DNA of 64,000 bases from Bradyrhizobium sp. CB2312 (GTDB lineage Bacteria; Pseudomonadota; Alphaproteobacteria; Rhizobiales; Xanthobacteraceae), in contig NZ_CP121668.1 in assembly GCF_029714425.1 (NCBI RefSeq), forward strand, positions 7,833,501 through 7,897,500. Direction: 5' to 3'. The notes below the pieces were generated by a model, which worked only from the letters and a program-made list of their open reading frames with translations, had not been told where the DNA came from and did no database searches. Position numbers and translations under genes: made by a program. Shown piece after piece: positions 55,880-64,000 of this stretch (position 1 is its first letter; each line of letters begins with the position of its first letter).

Positions 55880-57549
55880 CATGGAGCCTGGGGGATGCTG
55901 CGAGCCGCCCAATAGACTTGCGCATGTCCTCCGATAACCAGCGCTACTCAACTGCAAATCAGCGGAATGCAATTGCCGAGTACGCGAGCCAGCACGGACA
56001 CAAAATTGTGGCGTCATACATCGACGCCGGAAAAAGTGGACTGTCGCTAAGAGGCCGCGACGCACTCAAGAATCTGGTTAGCGATGCACTGGCGGTTCAG
56101 CGCAAATTCGAAGCGATCCTGGTTGTTGACGTCAAAGATGGGCCCGCTTTCAGAATCCCGACCAGGCCGCCCACTATGAGTTCCTTTGCAGGCAAGCTGG
56201 GGTACGCGTGATGTTACTGCGGCGAACCGTTCGGTGACGATGTGACTTCCATCACCACCATCATCAAACATCTGAAACGGGTGATGGCTGGAGAATATAG
56301 CCGCGAACTTTCCGAGAAAATGCCCCGTAAGCGCCAGCAGGCCCAATTAGGATGTCGACAGGGCGGCACGTTGATCTACGCCTTCCGTCGTCTGTTGGTC
56401 GATGCTGAGCAGAGTGCTCGGCAGGTCCTGCAACGTGGAGAAAGGAAGGCGCTCACCACCGACAAGGTCATGGTCATCCCAGGACCACCGGAATAACTTG
56501 AGGTGATTAGGCGACTTTTTTTCGGATGTACGTGCGCCAGAAGCTCTCGATTGCCGTCCCGGCGCCGGAAACCATCCTCAGCTACTTCGGTTCGCTCCGA
56601 AGGGCGTATGAGGCCATTGGATAGACTCCGCCGCCGATACCTCCGTTCGGTATGAATGCGCTGCATTGGAGCAAGAAGGATATATTGGCCGGCTTGCGGA
56701 AGCTCTATGCTGAGCACGGGCAGATCACCACCGGTCTCATTGATGGCGCGCCCGACCTGCCGTCCAATAATCTCATTCGCCGTTACTTCGGCTCAAGGAC
56801 AGCAGCAATGAAACAGGCCGGCTTTCCTGTTTTATCCCGCAGCAAAATTCAGCAGCGTCTGTGGAAGGGCAGGAAAAGCCGCCAAGTGCGATGAATTCTA
56901 TCATGGCGTTCGTTGGACGGAGGTGAGTCTACTACAGGCCTTGCGCCAGCTTGAGGAGCAGAACGGCTACATATCGGCGACGCTGCTCGACCGGAACGGT
57001 GTTACTCCGAGCGCCTACCATTTTACGAAGCGCTTCGGTACGAATGCAAGGACCTTGGCGCACTTGCCACCCCGGACGGCCTCCGACGTCATGAAGGCCG
57101 CCTTGAAGCGGAAGGAGGAAGGCAGGGCGATCATTGGACCTCAGCCCCGACTTCAAGGGCAGCGCGCCCGTCTATGGTATCGCTCAGAAGACATCCTGGT
57201 TGGACTGAAGCGGCTAGCGGAGCAAAAGGGCCGGGTTTCAGCCCGACTTATCGATGAGGACTCTGACCTGCCTTCGTGTGGCACAGTGGTTCGTCACTCC
57301 GGCTCACTCACGGCCGCCTACGAATTGATCAGCCTGGTGCGTCTTGCGGGAAAGCCAGTGCGGTTTGGCTTGCCGCCGAAGGCGAAGCAGTCGTGGCTGT
57401 GCCCTAGGCTTACACGACGAGCTGCGAAGCAGCCCTTTGCTGCGGTTAACCCGGACCTGTGGCTCAAAAAGTTGGTAACAGTGTCGCGAAAACCCCTGAA
57501 ATCGCTTGAAGCGCGCAAGTTGCCCACTTTGTCGCACATGATAAATTGA
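55880..57549 (+). pseudogene. large serine recombinase, multiply frameshifted, with a repeated C-terminal module
   Basis: The N-terminal resolvase part reads LRMSSDNQRYSTANQRNAIA, YIDAGKSGLSLRGRDAL and AILVVDV. A lost base then shifts the frame to WARFQNPDQAAHYEFLCRQA, and an extra T (about 56215) shifts it again to GEPFGDDVTSITTIIKHLKR. It continues HLKRVMAGEYSRELSEKM and QGGTLIYAFRRLLVD to VMVIPGPPE, where TAA interrupts. After a gap, at least four copies of a roughly 50-residue unit follow (e.g. WSKKDILAGLRKLYAEHGQ, RSEDILVGLKRLAEQKGRVS). Only ruins remain; it cannot be active. Confidence 0.8.
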
Positions 57550-57560
57550 GAGTCTGAGGG

Positions 57561-57578
57561 CCCTGCCGGGCTCACCAA
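57561..57578. repeat. att site 2: copy of the tRNA 3' end
   Basis: CCCTGCCGGGCTCACCAA matches 16 of 18 bases of 48043-48060. It marks the junction between the first decayed element and the second element carrying the intact integrase. Confidence 0.85.
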
Positions 57579-57595
57579 AAAAGTCCGTAGCTCAT

Positions 57596-58834
57596 TCAGG
57601 CGCCATTTCGCCGGATCGGAATCACCGCACCAGATACGTGGGCTTTTCGTTCCCCAGCCGGATTTCGACTGGTGATTTTTTCCACGGCATCGGACAAATA
57701 ATCGGGGTGGTGATGACCATAGGTGTTGAGCAACACCTCTAGCGACATTCCAAGATAGCCAGCTGCCTGCCAAGGGTCCGTACCTCTCTGCATGAGCCAA
57801 GTCGCAGCTGTGTGCCGCAAAGTGTGAGGGGAGATTCGCGGGCCGAGGCCTGCGAGCCTGACTGCACTCTTGAATGCAGTCTTGACTGACGTCACAGCCT
57901 TCCCATTGTACTCCACGAAATGCTTCGCCTCTGGACTAGCTCGGTGCCAGCGCCGCAGGTGCGCGAGCAAGCGCAAGGGGATCGGCACGGTGGGTTGCCG
58001 TTTGTTGGTTTTCGCGCTGCCCTGCTTCAGGCGGTAGTAGCGGCCGCGCTCTAAGTCGACGTAAGAGCGACCAATCGCGGGAATGGGAGATGCAGCTGCG
58101 ATAGCTCCAGCACGAGTTCCGCTGTAGATCCCCAACAAAATGAACCGTGCAAGATGGCGTAGCGGACGCTTGCTTGTCGGGACCTTCAGGTCGTCGGTCG
58201 GCCGACGCGAGCCCTTCTGCATTTCACGATAGCGCCAGCACGTCCAAATCAGTTTGGCCGCATCGCTCCGCGTCAGCCACTGGTCTCGAGGCTGGCCTCG
58301 CTCTGGTAGTGAGATCTTCACGATTTCCCGGTGAAATCCTTCGGCTGCATGGTGGCCAATCGCAGCTCGTAGGTCTTCAAGGTCTCGCCGAGCGCCTCCC
58401 TTTTTGCCGCGCCACTTGGTGTAGGAGCGACATGCCTCCCCATTGACCTCGCCAAGCATTTTTGCTCCCCACCATTCGTTTAATCGTTCTATTCGTTTCT
58501 TGGACTTGCGGATATCGGGGATGGTGTCCTCATTTTCGCAATCAGCGTTGAAACGACAGCGAAGCTTGTCCAGTTGTGCATCCAAATAAATCGAGAGGAC
58601 ATCCGCGATTGCGATATCGTCTATGTGGCGGACGCGTCGCTTGGGGGTATGTTTGGAGCTTATGTAGTCCCTTAGTTTTTCCTCCGCGGCCGCAATCTCA
58701 TCTGCAGCGCAGCCTGTGCCGACATCCCGGCCGTTGTCTCTGATGATCCAGGTTGCTTGGTGGGTGATCTTTCCCCTCTTGTTTCGGCGGGCGGCCTTAA
58801 GCTGAAGTCTGGCGCCCTTGCTTCTTCGCGGCAT
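57596..58834 (-). CDS. tyrosine site-specific integrase (intact)
   Basis: 412 aa of the phage-integrase family. Catalytic residues are visible: Arg in GIYSGTRAGAIAAA, the HxxR box HTLRHTAATW, and Tyr in LNTYGHHHPDYL. The N-terminus has an AP2-like/SAM-like core region. Its 3' end faces the att copy 18 bp away, as expected for an integrase targeting the tRNA-CAU 3' end. The remnant at 48077 is a close relative. The start overlaps the excisionase gene by 163 bp in another frame. Confidence 0.93.
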   Translation of the reverse strand: MPRRSKGARLQLKAARRNKRGKITHQATWIIRDNGRDVGTGCAADEIAAAEEKLRDYISSKHTPKRRVRHIDDIAIADVLSIYLDAQLDKLRCRFNADCENEDTIPDIRKSKKRIERLNEWWGAKMLGEVNGEACRSYTKWRGKKGGARRDLEDLRAAIGHHAAEGFHREIVKISLPERGQPRDQWLTRSDAAKLIWTCWRYREMQKGSRRPTDDLKVPTSKRPLRHLARFILLGIYSGTRAGAIAAASPIPAIGRSYVDLERGRYYRLKQGSAKTNKRQPTVPIPLRLLAHLRRWHRASPEAKHFVEYNGKAVTSVKTAFKSAVRLAGLGPRISPHTLRHTAATWLMQRGTDPWQAAGYLGMSLEVLLNTYGHHHPDYLSDAVEKITSRNPAGERKAHVSGAVIPIRRNGA

Positions 58835-59031
58835 AGCTCTCGCATCCGTCCGATATGAGCCAGCGTTGTAAATTCCTTGCCGGCAATCTTCTCAATAACC
58901 AATCGGTTACGATCGCGCTCGCGACGTAAGCCCGCGACCGTCATTCCTCCCAAAGGAAACGCGATCTTCACGGCATCAGCAAGGCGAAGAGGGGTATCGG
59001 GTGTAATTTCAGGTTGCGTTCGATTTGTCAT
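58672..59031 (-). CDS. excisionase-like DNA-binding protein
   Basis: 119 aa: PLRLADAVKIAFPLGGMTVA and GLRRERDRNRLVIEKIAGKE followed by TTLAHIGRMRELCRE match the winged-helix layout of excisionase/AlpA proteins placed just upstream of integrases. The Pro/Ala-rich C-terminal third overlaps the integrase start. It probably directs excision or represses int. Confidence 0.75.
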   Translation of the reverse strand: MTNRTQPEITPDTPLRLADAVKIAFPLGGMTVAGLRRERDRNRLVIEKIAGKEFTTLAHIGRMRELCREEARAPDFSLRPPAETRGERSPTKQPGSSETTAGMSAQAALQMRLRPRRKN

Positions 59032-59464
59032 CGACGCCTTATCGAATATTGTAGAGCGGAAGCTTACTCGTGCTGCAACATTCGTCGCGGAGACCTACTC
59101 CGTGGGCAAGCTCAGCCCCACCTCTATCGCGCACTCGAGCGTAAAATCGTACAAATAAGTAAAGACGACAACAGCGGTAGGGAATCAGTAAAGCTCACAC
59201 TCGGGTCTCGGCACGATTCAAGAACGGGCCGTTCCGGATGAAGCGGAGGGTGCTATGGTCGAGGCAATTAGTTATGGATCCAAAGTTACTATTGAGCCGA
59301 TTCCCACGCAGACCTACCATCGCAGTTTAGTGACGTTTGGAAGGAACTCGTTGACGATATGGACGATCAAATGATCCCACCTCGCGGGATGTCAAAAGAG
59401 CAGCCGCGGCCTACGCCGGTTATGAAACGCTATCAGCTTTCAACGACTGGATTGGGCGGGGATC
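59032..59464. other. region upstream of xis/int; no secure gene
   Basis: It contains the promoter side of the xis-int pair. A plus-strand fragment with FSDVWKELVDDMDDQMIPP (about 59320-59390) looks protein-like but has no start. Confidence 0.35.
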
Positions 59465-59650
59465 ATGCCGGGACCCATTCCCGGAACACATCGGTGGGAC
59501 AGGAAAGCTATAGATGCAGCATTTGACCGGCTCTCCGGGCTCAAGCCCACGGTTGAATCGCAGCGGTCGCTTCATGACGAATGGAAGGCCTTGCAAAATA
59601 CGGATGCGCCTCGAGCGCATCAACACGTTAAACGAAAAGCTCGCCGATGA
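59465..59650 (+). CDS. small conserved hypothetical protein (61 aa)
   Basis: MPGPIPGTHRWDRKAIDAAF, then DRLSGLKPTVESQRSLHDEW. The GTHRWDRKAIDAA core is a short sequence I recall near integrases in Bradyrhizobium. The last 15 residues may be read-through after a lost stop. Overlaps the next small frame by 47 bp. Confidence 0.42.
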   Translation: MPGPIPGTHRWDRKAIDAAFDRLSGLKPTVESQRSLHDEWKALQNTDAPRAHQHVKRKARR

Positions 59651-59783
59651 AACGGAAGACGCACTGCTTCGCGCGGCTGGGAGGTCCATGGATCGGATGG
59701 CGCAGCACCCCTTCCAAGGAGCAGGTCGTAAGTGGTTGATTTGTAGGCTTGGCACATGGCGCCTCGAACCTGGGACCCGCTGA
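59604..59783 (+). CDS. small hypothetical protein (59 aa)
   Basis: MRLERINTLNEKLADETEDA, then LLRAAGRSMDRMAQHPFQGA: the helical first 40 residues look genuine, while the tail (WLICRLGTWRLEPGTR) looks like read-through into a rearranged junction. It may be translationally coupled to the frame at 59465. Confidence 0.38.
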   Translation: MRLERINTLNEKLADETEDALLRAAGRSMDRMAQHPFQGAGRKWLICRLGTWRLEPGTR

Positions 59784-60040
59784 TGCAGCTCCAGAAGATC
59801 GAGCGGCTTGCGCCATCGCTTAAAAATTCTCTTCTCGAAACCTGCGTCCGATTTTCTGGCGCGCGCAAGAAGCTGAGGCATCCTTCGCTTCAGATCCTTG
59901 CACATATCGCGCGCGACAGCTGGAATAAACTGCGACAGCAAGTTGGCCGAAGCCCCGGCGATATCCTGCTCAGTTAGATCAGGATGCGCTTCCAAGGCCC
60001 TTTCGATCAATTCTTCAAATATCTGTTCAAAAGTCTTCAT
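59776..60040 (-). pseudogene. N-terminal stump of a DUF5677-like protein
   Basis: MKTFEQIFEELIERALEAHP, FIPAVARDMCKDLKRRMPQL and KRWRKPLDLLELH resemble the N-terminus of HEPN/DUF5677-type proteins. The frame then runs into sequence antisense to the plus-strand small genes without family likeness, so the gene has been cut by a rearrangement near 59776. Confidence 0.5.
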
Positions 60041-60313
60041 GATTCAGGCCCCCACAGGCCGGCATCCTAACCGATTTGCAGCTGATAGTGGGATTATCGG
60101 GACCGACGACAACGGTCCTCAATTTCGGCAATTCCCCGAACAGCCGACGACAGGATCACAGAACGACTCGGCTATAAGACGTGTCGCTGATGGCGCTCAA
60201 GAGAGTGATATTGTCATGTCCGAAATCCCGTCTCTGCCCCTGCCGATCTCCCTTCCGCGGGACGAGGCTATGCGATCGTGGGGACAAGCAGCCTCATCCT
60301 ATGAGCCGGATGT

Positions 60314-60496
60314 TTGGGAGTTCGAATACCGCGTCCATCCTATCTCGGTCGCATGCCGGAAGCCGAATTGCGAGCCCGTTACGACGGGATTGCCCGGAAT
60401 CTCCAAACCATTTTCAGTGATGATCGCAACGTCATCCCAATCAATTCATTCCTGAGTTCTTGGTACTGGTATCGCAAGGAACATCAGACTCGCTAA
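60314..60496 (+). pseudogene. fragment of a larger hypothetical protein
   Basis: MPEAELRARYDGIARNLQTI to NSFLSSWYWYRKEHQTR, then a stop. It reads like the inside of a longer protein cut at both sides. No function can be given. Confidence 0.35.
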
Positions 60497-60559
60497 TGCA
60501 GGTGCCGAGGCACAGCACCGCCGGGCCCCGCGTCACGATGTCGGAGACTGGAAAAGCCA

Positions 60560-61072
60560 TCACGCGCGCTGGGAATCATAGGCATTCAGCAAATCGAGCC
60601 CGAACTCATATTCAATGACGAGCTTCAAGGCATGGTCCTCGTCCCCCTCGACCTCCATTAACCAGCGGCGTAACCGTTCGCCGTCCGGTTTTTGCGCGCT
60701 GCAATGCGCCAGGATCAAAAAGCGGAGCCAGCGCTGTTGGTCGAGCGGATGCGATGAGCCGGTGGATTTGTTCGCCAAATCCGAGAAAGCTTCGAGCGCC
60801 TTAGCCGCCTCAGGCGAGACCCACTCTTCAAGGGACTGCCAAAGAGAAGAGAGTTCTACGACGAAGCCGGTCGAAGGCTGCTGGTTTGGCGATCAGGCGT
60901 TCGAATTCTTGCAAGAGGCCATTGTATTGCGCGTAAGTAAGCCGGTCGACTCTCTTGGAACGATATTTGTAATCGTATACCCGCCTTCGCGGGACCAGAG
61001 CGTGAGCCTGGCCGCAGGCAGGCTCTTGTCGCTCTGCCGTTGAAAGACGAGGACATCGTCGCCGCGTGCCAT
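60560..61072 (-). pseudogene. hypothetical protein of about 170 aa broken by two frameshifts
   Basis: Minus-strand frames join as MARGDDVLVFQRQSDKSLPA to GGYTITNIVPRESTG, then LTYAQYNGLLQEFERLIAKP to RRRTLF, then WQSLEEWVSPEAAKALEAFS to LNAYDSQRA. Each piece is protein-like and contiguous; the shifts lie near 60938 and 60855. Function unknown. Its place just downstream of hipBA suggests it was once an operon member. Confidence 0.55.
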
Positions 61073-61237
61073 GCGACTAAGGTCCTTCTCGGCGTCTATC
61101 CCACGCTCCCATGGCGTTGCTGTAGCGGCAATAAGCGCCTCCCGCAGCTCTGCACGCCTGGTTTCGGGACCAAGGATCGAGAGATCCTGGAAGACTTCGA
61201 TCGTGTTTGTCGCTCATGTGTTTGGTCTCCGATCGAA

Positions 61238-62518
61238 CTAGCTGATCAGGCTCGTTATGGCCTGCGGCGCGCCAATGAAGGCGTAAGGATTCAGGAACTG
61301 GCGGCGCCAAAACAAGTTTCGATCCACTTGTCCAAGCGCGGCTTCGTCACAAACAGCCGACCAGCGATCCTTGATGGTCTTGATTTGATGCACGACAATC
61401 GCGACGGCATCCGCCTCGTTGAGAAGAAACGATGGCGCGCCTTTCAGGCAGAGCGCAATCTGACTGTGTCGATCCTGGCCCAATATAAGCATCGCTTGCG
61501 TCGCCTCGCCGCCCGTGCGGCTTTGCGGGCAAATATCATAGGCAGGTGTGAGCGTCAGATTCGTGCCGTCCCAGAAGGCTGCGTGATTTCGGGCATGGTC
61601 ATCCGTGTTGCCGCAGAGCACGTTGAAGACAATGCGCGAAAACAACTCCCGTAGCGTCTCCTTGGGTTCCGTAAAACGGTGGCGGATGGTCGTGGCGAGC
61701 TGTTCGTAGCTGGCGTAACGGGCCATCATTTCGTCCAGCTCAAGCAATGTTAGGGCGGATACCATGGCCTTGCGGTACCATCCGTCGGTAGCCTTCGCAC
61801 GATCGAAGCGCTCGATGAGGAGGATGTCCTTGCCCGCCACGCGTTGAAGGTTCACAGGCGCGACGCGAAGCCCGGTCGCCGCGGCCAAGCGCATTGCGAT
61901 GAATTCCGCCTTCACCACGCTATAGAGGTCGGTTTGCGAAGAAAACTTCGCGATGAATTTCTTATCGTTGGAGGTAATCGTCGCTTTCGGGCGCGCCCCG
62001 CCAATGGAGCTACCGTGGAAAAGAGCCCGGTCGAGCTCGGGCGTCAGCGGCGTTCCTTGTTCGACGAGCGCCGCCGCATTCAAGAGCTCATCGAGAGAGG
62101 CGCCCTCGCCTTCACGCGCGACATAGGCGGAGGGCGAGGCTTGAAAATCGAGCGCGCCGATGCGATCCGACCCTGACTCGAGGAGAAAGGTCAGCTCGGC
62201 AAGACTGCCCGCGTCAATCTCCTTCTCACGGGCACCGAACTTGCGATTGAGGATCACGCGCCGGCCCCAGGCGTCGGGCGCGGCGTCGCGAATACAATTC
62301 GGCATGTTCAGACCCGCAAGAAGCGGAAGGATTCCGCTCCGCAGCGGCAATTCGGGCTGGTAAAGCGCAATGGCGTCCTTGCGCTCGATATAGCTCCGTC
62401 CATAGTTGAACAGGAGCTGTTCGCCACGCGCCGACAGAAGTCCTGCAACAACCGGTTTCGTCTGGCCCGGTAGCCAAGTCCAGACATAGGCCTCAGTGAA
62501 TTTGGGATCAGAAGTCAT
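61238..62518 (-). CDS. hipA: HipA-family kinase toxin
   Basis: 426 aa from MTSDPKFTEAYVWTWLPGQT. HipA features are IRDAAPDAWGRRVI (N-subdomain), the Gly-rich loop IGGARPKATI, the ATP-binding Lys in KKFIAKFSS, the catalytic loop FNVLCGNTDDHARNHAAFW and the metal-binding LTPAYDICP. An active Ser/Thr kinase is therefore expected, inhibiting growth (glutamyl-tRNA synthetase in E. coli, untested here). It overlaps hipB by 11 bp, so translation is coupled. The kinase motifs are intact although surrounding genes are decayed. Confidence 0.93.
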   Translation of the reverse strand: MTSDPKFTEAYVWTWLPGQTKPVVAGLLSARGEQLLFNYGRSYIERKDAIALYQPELPLRSGILPLLAGLNMPNCIRDAAPDAWGRRVILNRKFGAREKEIDAGSLAELTFLLESGSDRIGALDFQASPSAYVAREGEGASLDELLNAAALVEQGTPLTPELDRALFHGSSIGGARPKATITSNDKKFIAKFSSQTDLYSVVKAEFIAMRLAAATGLRVAPVNLQRVAGKDILLIERFDRAKATDGWYRKAMVSALTLLELDEMMARYASYEQLATTIRHRFTEPKETLRELFSRIVFNVLCGNTDDHARNHAAFWDGTNLTLTPAYDICPQSRTGGEATQAMLILGQDRHSQIALCLKGAPSFLLNEADAVAIVVHQIKTIKDRWSAVCDEAALGQVDRNLFWRRQFLNPYAFIGAPQAITSLIS

Positions 62519-62846
62519 CCTTGACCTCTTCACCCCGCCGGGCACGAATGGATTTAGGCAGAAGCGTCATGACTTCGCGATTGCTTTCGATCGCCTGAGA
62601 CATTGTCGCCTGCTCGACGTCGAACAGCCTGACGCCGACAATCGCGGCGACCTCAAAGACAGCGCCAATTGTGGATCGCGGGTCGCCTGCCTCTATGCGC
62701 CGCAGCAGCCCGCGCGAGATCCCTGCCCGCTCCGCGACATTGAGCGTGCTCATCTTCCGTTCGATGCGGGCCTTGCGCAGGAGCTGCCCAAGCAGCACCG
62801 CAGCATCGGCGGCATAGGCAGAAATGGGATGATGGATCTTAGCCAT
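62508..62846 (-). CDS. hipB: HipB-family antitoxin and repressor
   Basis: A 112-aa Xre/HTH_3 protein: LLGQLLRKARIERKMSTLNV, then ERAGISRGLLRRIEAGDPRS is the helix-turn-helix. The C-terminal tail would contact HipA. Upstream lie four related 18-bp palindromes, one covering the start codon, giving a clear basis for autorepression by HipB or HipAB. Confidence 0.92.
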   Translation of the reverse strand: MAKIHHPISAYAADAAVLLGQLLRKARIERKMSTLNVAERAGISRGLLRRIEAGDPRSTIGAVFEVAAIVGVRLFDVEQATMSQAIESNREVMTLLPKSIRARRGEEVKDDF

Positions 62847-62963
62847 GGTTCATAAATAGATCGTCACGACCCTTGTGGATCATATATAGACCAAAGCTGC
62901 AAAAGCCAATTGGGTGGTTCACAAAAAGCCCAAATGAGCCCCTTATGGTCCATTAATGGATCA
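62846..62963. promoter_or_regulatory. array of four HipB operator-like palindromes
   Basis: 18-bp sites start at 62846 (TGGTTCATAAATAGATCG), 62876 (TGGATCATATATAGACCA), 62915 (TGGTTCACAAAAAGCCCA, degenerate) and 62946 (TGGTCCATTAATGGATCA, one mismatch from perfect). The consensus is TGGTyCATwAATrGAyCA. Spacings of 30, 39 and 31 bp place them about three to four turns apart, and the promoter of hipBA must lie among them. Confidence 0.82.
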
Positions 62964-63399
62964 TCTAGGTTCCACAGAAAATGGGAAATTATCAAGGAGC
63001 TGCCGAGGACCACCATTCAAGCACAGATCTCGCCTCGTCCAAGCTTCCCACAGGAGATTTTTCGCATCTAAAGGCGCGACAGATTGCGGCATCGACCTCG
63101 CGAACATAGCATGAACGCAAACGATTGAAAAACGTTCATGACAGACAAATCCGGCGACTTTGAAATTGAGCCTGAGTTCGAATGGGGACCGAGCCGCATG
63201 TAGATTGTCGAACTCGCCTTCTGGCGCCTTTCAACACTGCCCGACGATGAAATGGAATCCTGCTTTCCAGACCGAAATGGAAGATGGAGCAGCAGCCAAA
63301 CCAAGGCTGCCGTTCTCAGACACGGTGCGAAGGGTCTCGACCTCAATCAGAATTGGGCTCTTGTCGAACAGAATTGGTTCTGTCCCGTTTGCCGGCGCA
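62964..63399. other. island DNA without recognisable gene
   Basis: Short conflicting frames only. Part of it may be the eroded 5' portion of the HNH-like pseudogene that follows. Confidence 0.4.
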
Positions 63400-63895
63400 G
63401 CAAAGTTGATACTCTTCCGCCTTTCCAGTCGCGGTATTCTGCTCGCCAATTTGGAAGAGCATCACGATCACCTGCGGGACTATTGTGGGGCGTCGAGGGC
63501 GCACGTTGTTCGGGGACCGCTGGACCGTGGATCTTCCGCCAGGATGTGGAGAAATAGCCGATACCGTCGAACACTTGGTATCCAGCTTCCCTCGCGAGCT
63601 CGTCTGTTCGGAATGTAATGCCGCGGACGGCAAGGCAAAGCTCATGATGAAAGGCGCCATTCCGGCGTATTTCAGCTTTTCGCCGGCTGAAATTCGCACG
63701 TTTATCGAGCCGGTTGCAAACGCGGACCACCGGATCCTCGAGGACCGCGTTGAGAAGGCCTGGCACGCCTGCGCGCCCTCGCTAAATGCTCGTATCGCTT
63801 TGATCGATCAAACGTTGAACATGATTCATTCCGGCGCGCTCTACCGGGAAAGAGGCACATCGTCCTTTCAAGCTCGCCATCAACGGTCACGATGA
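63400..63895 (+). pseudogene. HNH-endonuclease-like gene with a frameshift
   Basis: One frame reads LSSRGILLANLEEHHDHLRD then YCG. After a one-base shift near 63485 the next frame reads GRRGRTLFGDRWTVDLPPGC, VEHLVSSFPRELVCSECNAA and AYFSFSPAEIRTFIEP. Paired cysteines (YCG.CG and CSEC) around a VEHL histidine fit a zinc-stabilised HNH fold. The 5' limit is uncertain. Confidence 0.5.
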
Positions 63896-64000
63896 ACTGC
63901 CGCTCCTCGTACTCCGTTCCGTTGCTGGACCAAGGCTTGACGTTGAGCTCTTCTATGATCGTCCTAGTTTCCAACCAGTCTCTTCTTCGATTTCTCGGTT
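63830..64000 (-). CDS. possible partial gene entering from the right edge
   Basis: The minus-strand frame from the window edge reads RDWLETRTIIEELNVKPWSS, then NGTEYEERQFIVTVDGELER and MCLFPGRA, which is protein-like. It then runs antisense to the HNH-like pseudogene, where it is not credible. No start is visible inside the window; no family recognised. Confidence 0.25.

Overview
The window looks like chromosomal DNA of a GC-rich alphaproteobacterium, most likely Bradyrhizobium or a close relative (Nitrobacteraceae). This is inferred from the GC-rich coding style, the gene set (pobA/pcaHG catabolism, a NAD-linked Fds-type formate dehydrogenase, an OFA-type MFS carrier, several orphan solute-binding proteins) and dispersed palindromic repeats of a kind common in that group. 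No database search was possible.

Left part, about 1-47.7 kb: an intact, densely coded chromosome. In order: the end of a CHASE2 adenylate cyclase; a protocatechuate block (pobA with a divergent AraC regulator; pcaHG with a divergent LysR regulator); an outer-membrane protein; pncB; a GGDEF protein; a TetR repressor with two perfect operators and a divergent small gene; a giant LplT-PlsC-Aas fusion; a DsbB/small membrane protein pair; a tcuA-esterase-tcuB operon with a divergent GntR regulator; a stand-alone A-T-TE NRPS-like enzyme of unlike character; and ybaK.

From 26 to 44 kb lies a formate/molybdenum region: fdsGB (fused) and fdsA, a PsiF-like exported protein, an oxalate/formate-type antiporter, mobB-moeA-tusA, fdhD-mobA, a NicC-like monooxygenase, a MoeA fused to a periplasmic-binding-protein-like domain, a third MoeA-like protein, a TupA-like tungstate-binding protein and a regulator fusing a winged-helix-like N-terminus to a binding-protein-like domain. 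The theme is making, charging and using the Mo/W cofactor of formate dehydrogenase. It is followed by three orphan solute-binding genes from three transporter families.

Right part, 48-64 kb: integrated, strongly decayed mobile DNA downstream of a tRNA gene with anticodon CAU. A wreck of a tyrosine integrase sits directly against the tRNA 3' end. A second, near-identical copy of the tRNA 3' end lies at 57.56 kb next to an intact integrase and excisionase. This is the layout of two tandem elements inserted at one tRNA site. The first element (48.0-57.6 kb) holds small conserved-looking genes, many frameshifted genes, a DNA-ligase stump and a broken large serine recombinase. The second (57.6 kb to beyond the edge) carries int, xis, further fragments and an intact hipBA toxin-antitoxin operon with an array of four operator-like palindromes.
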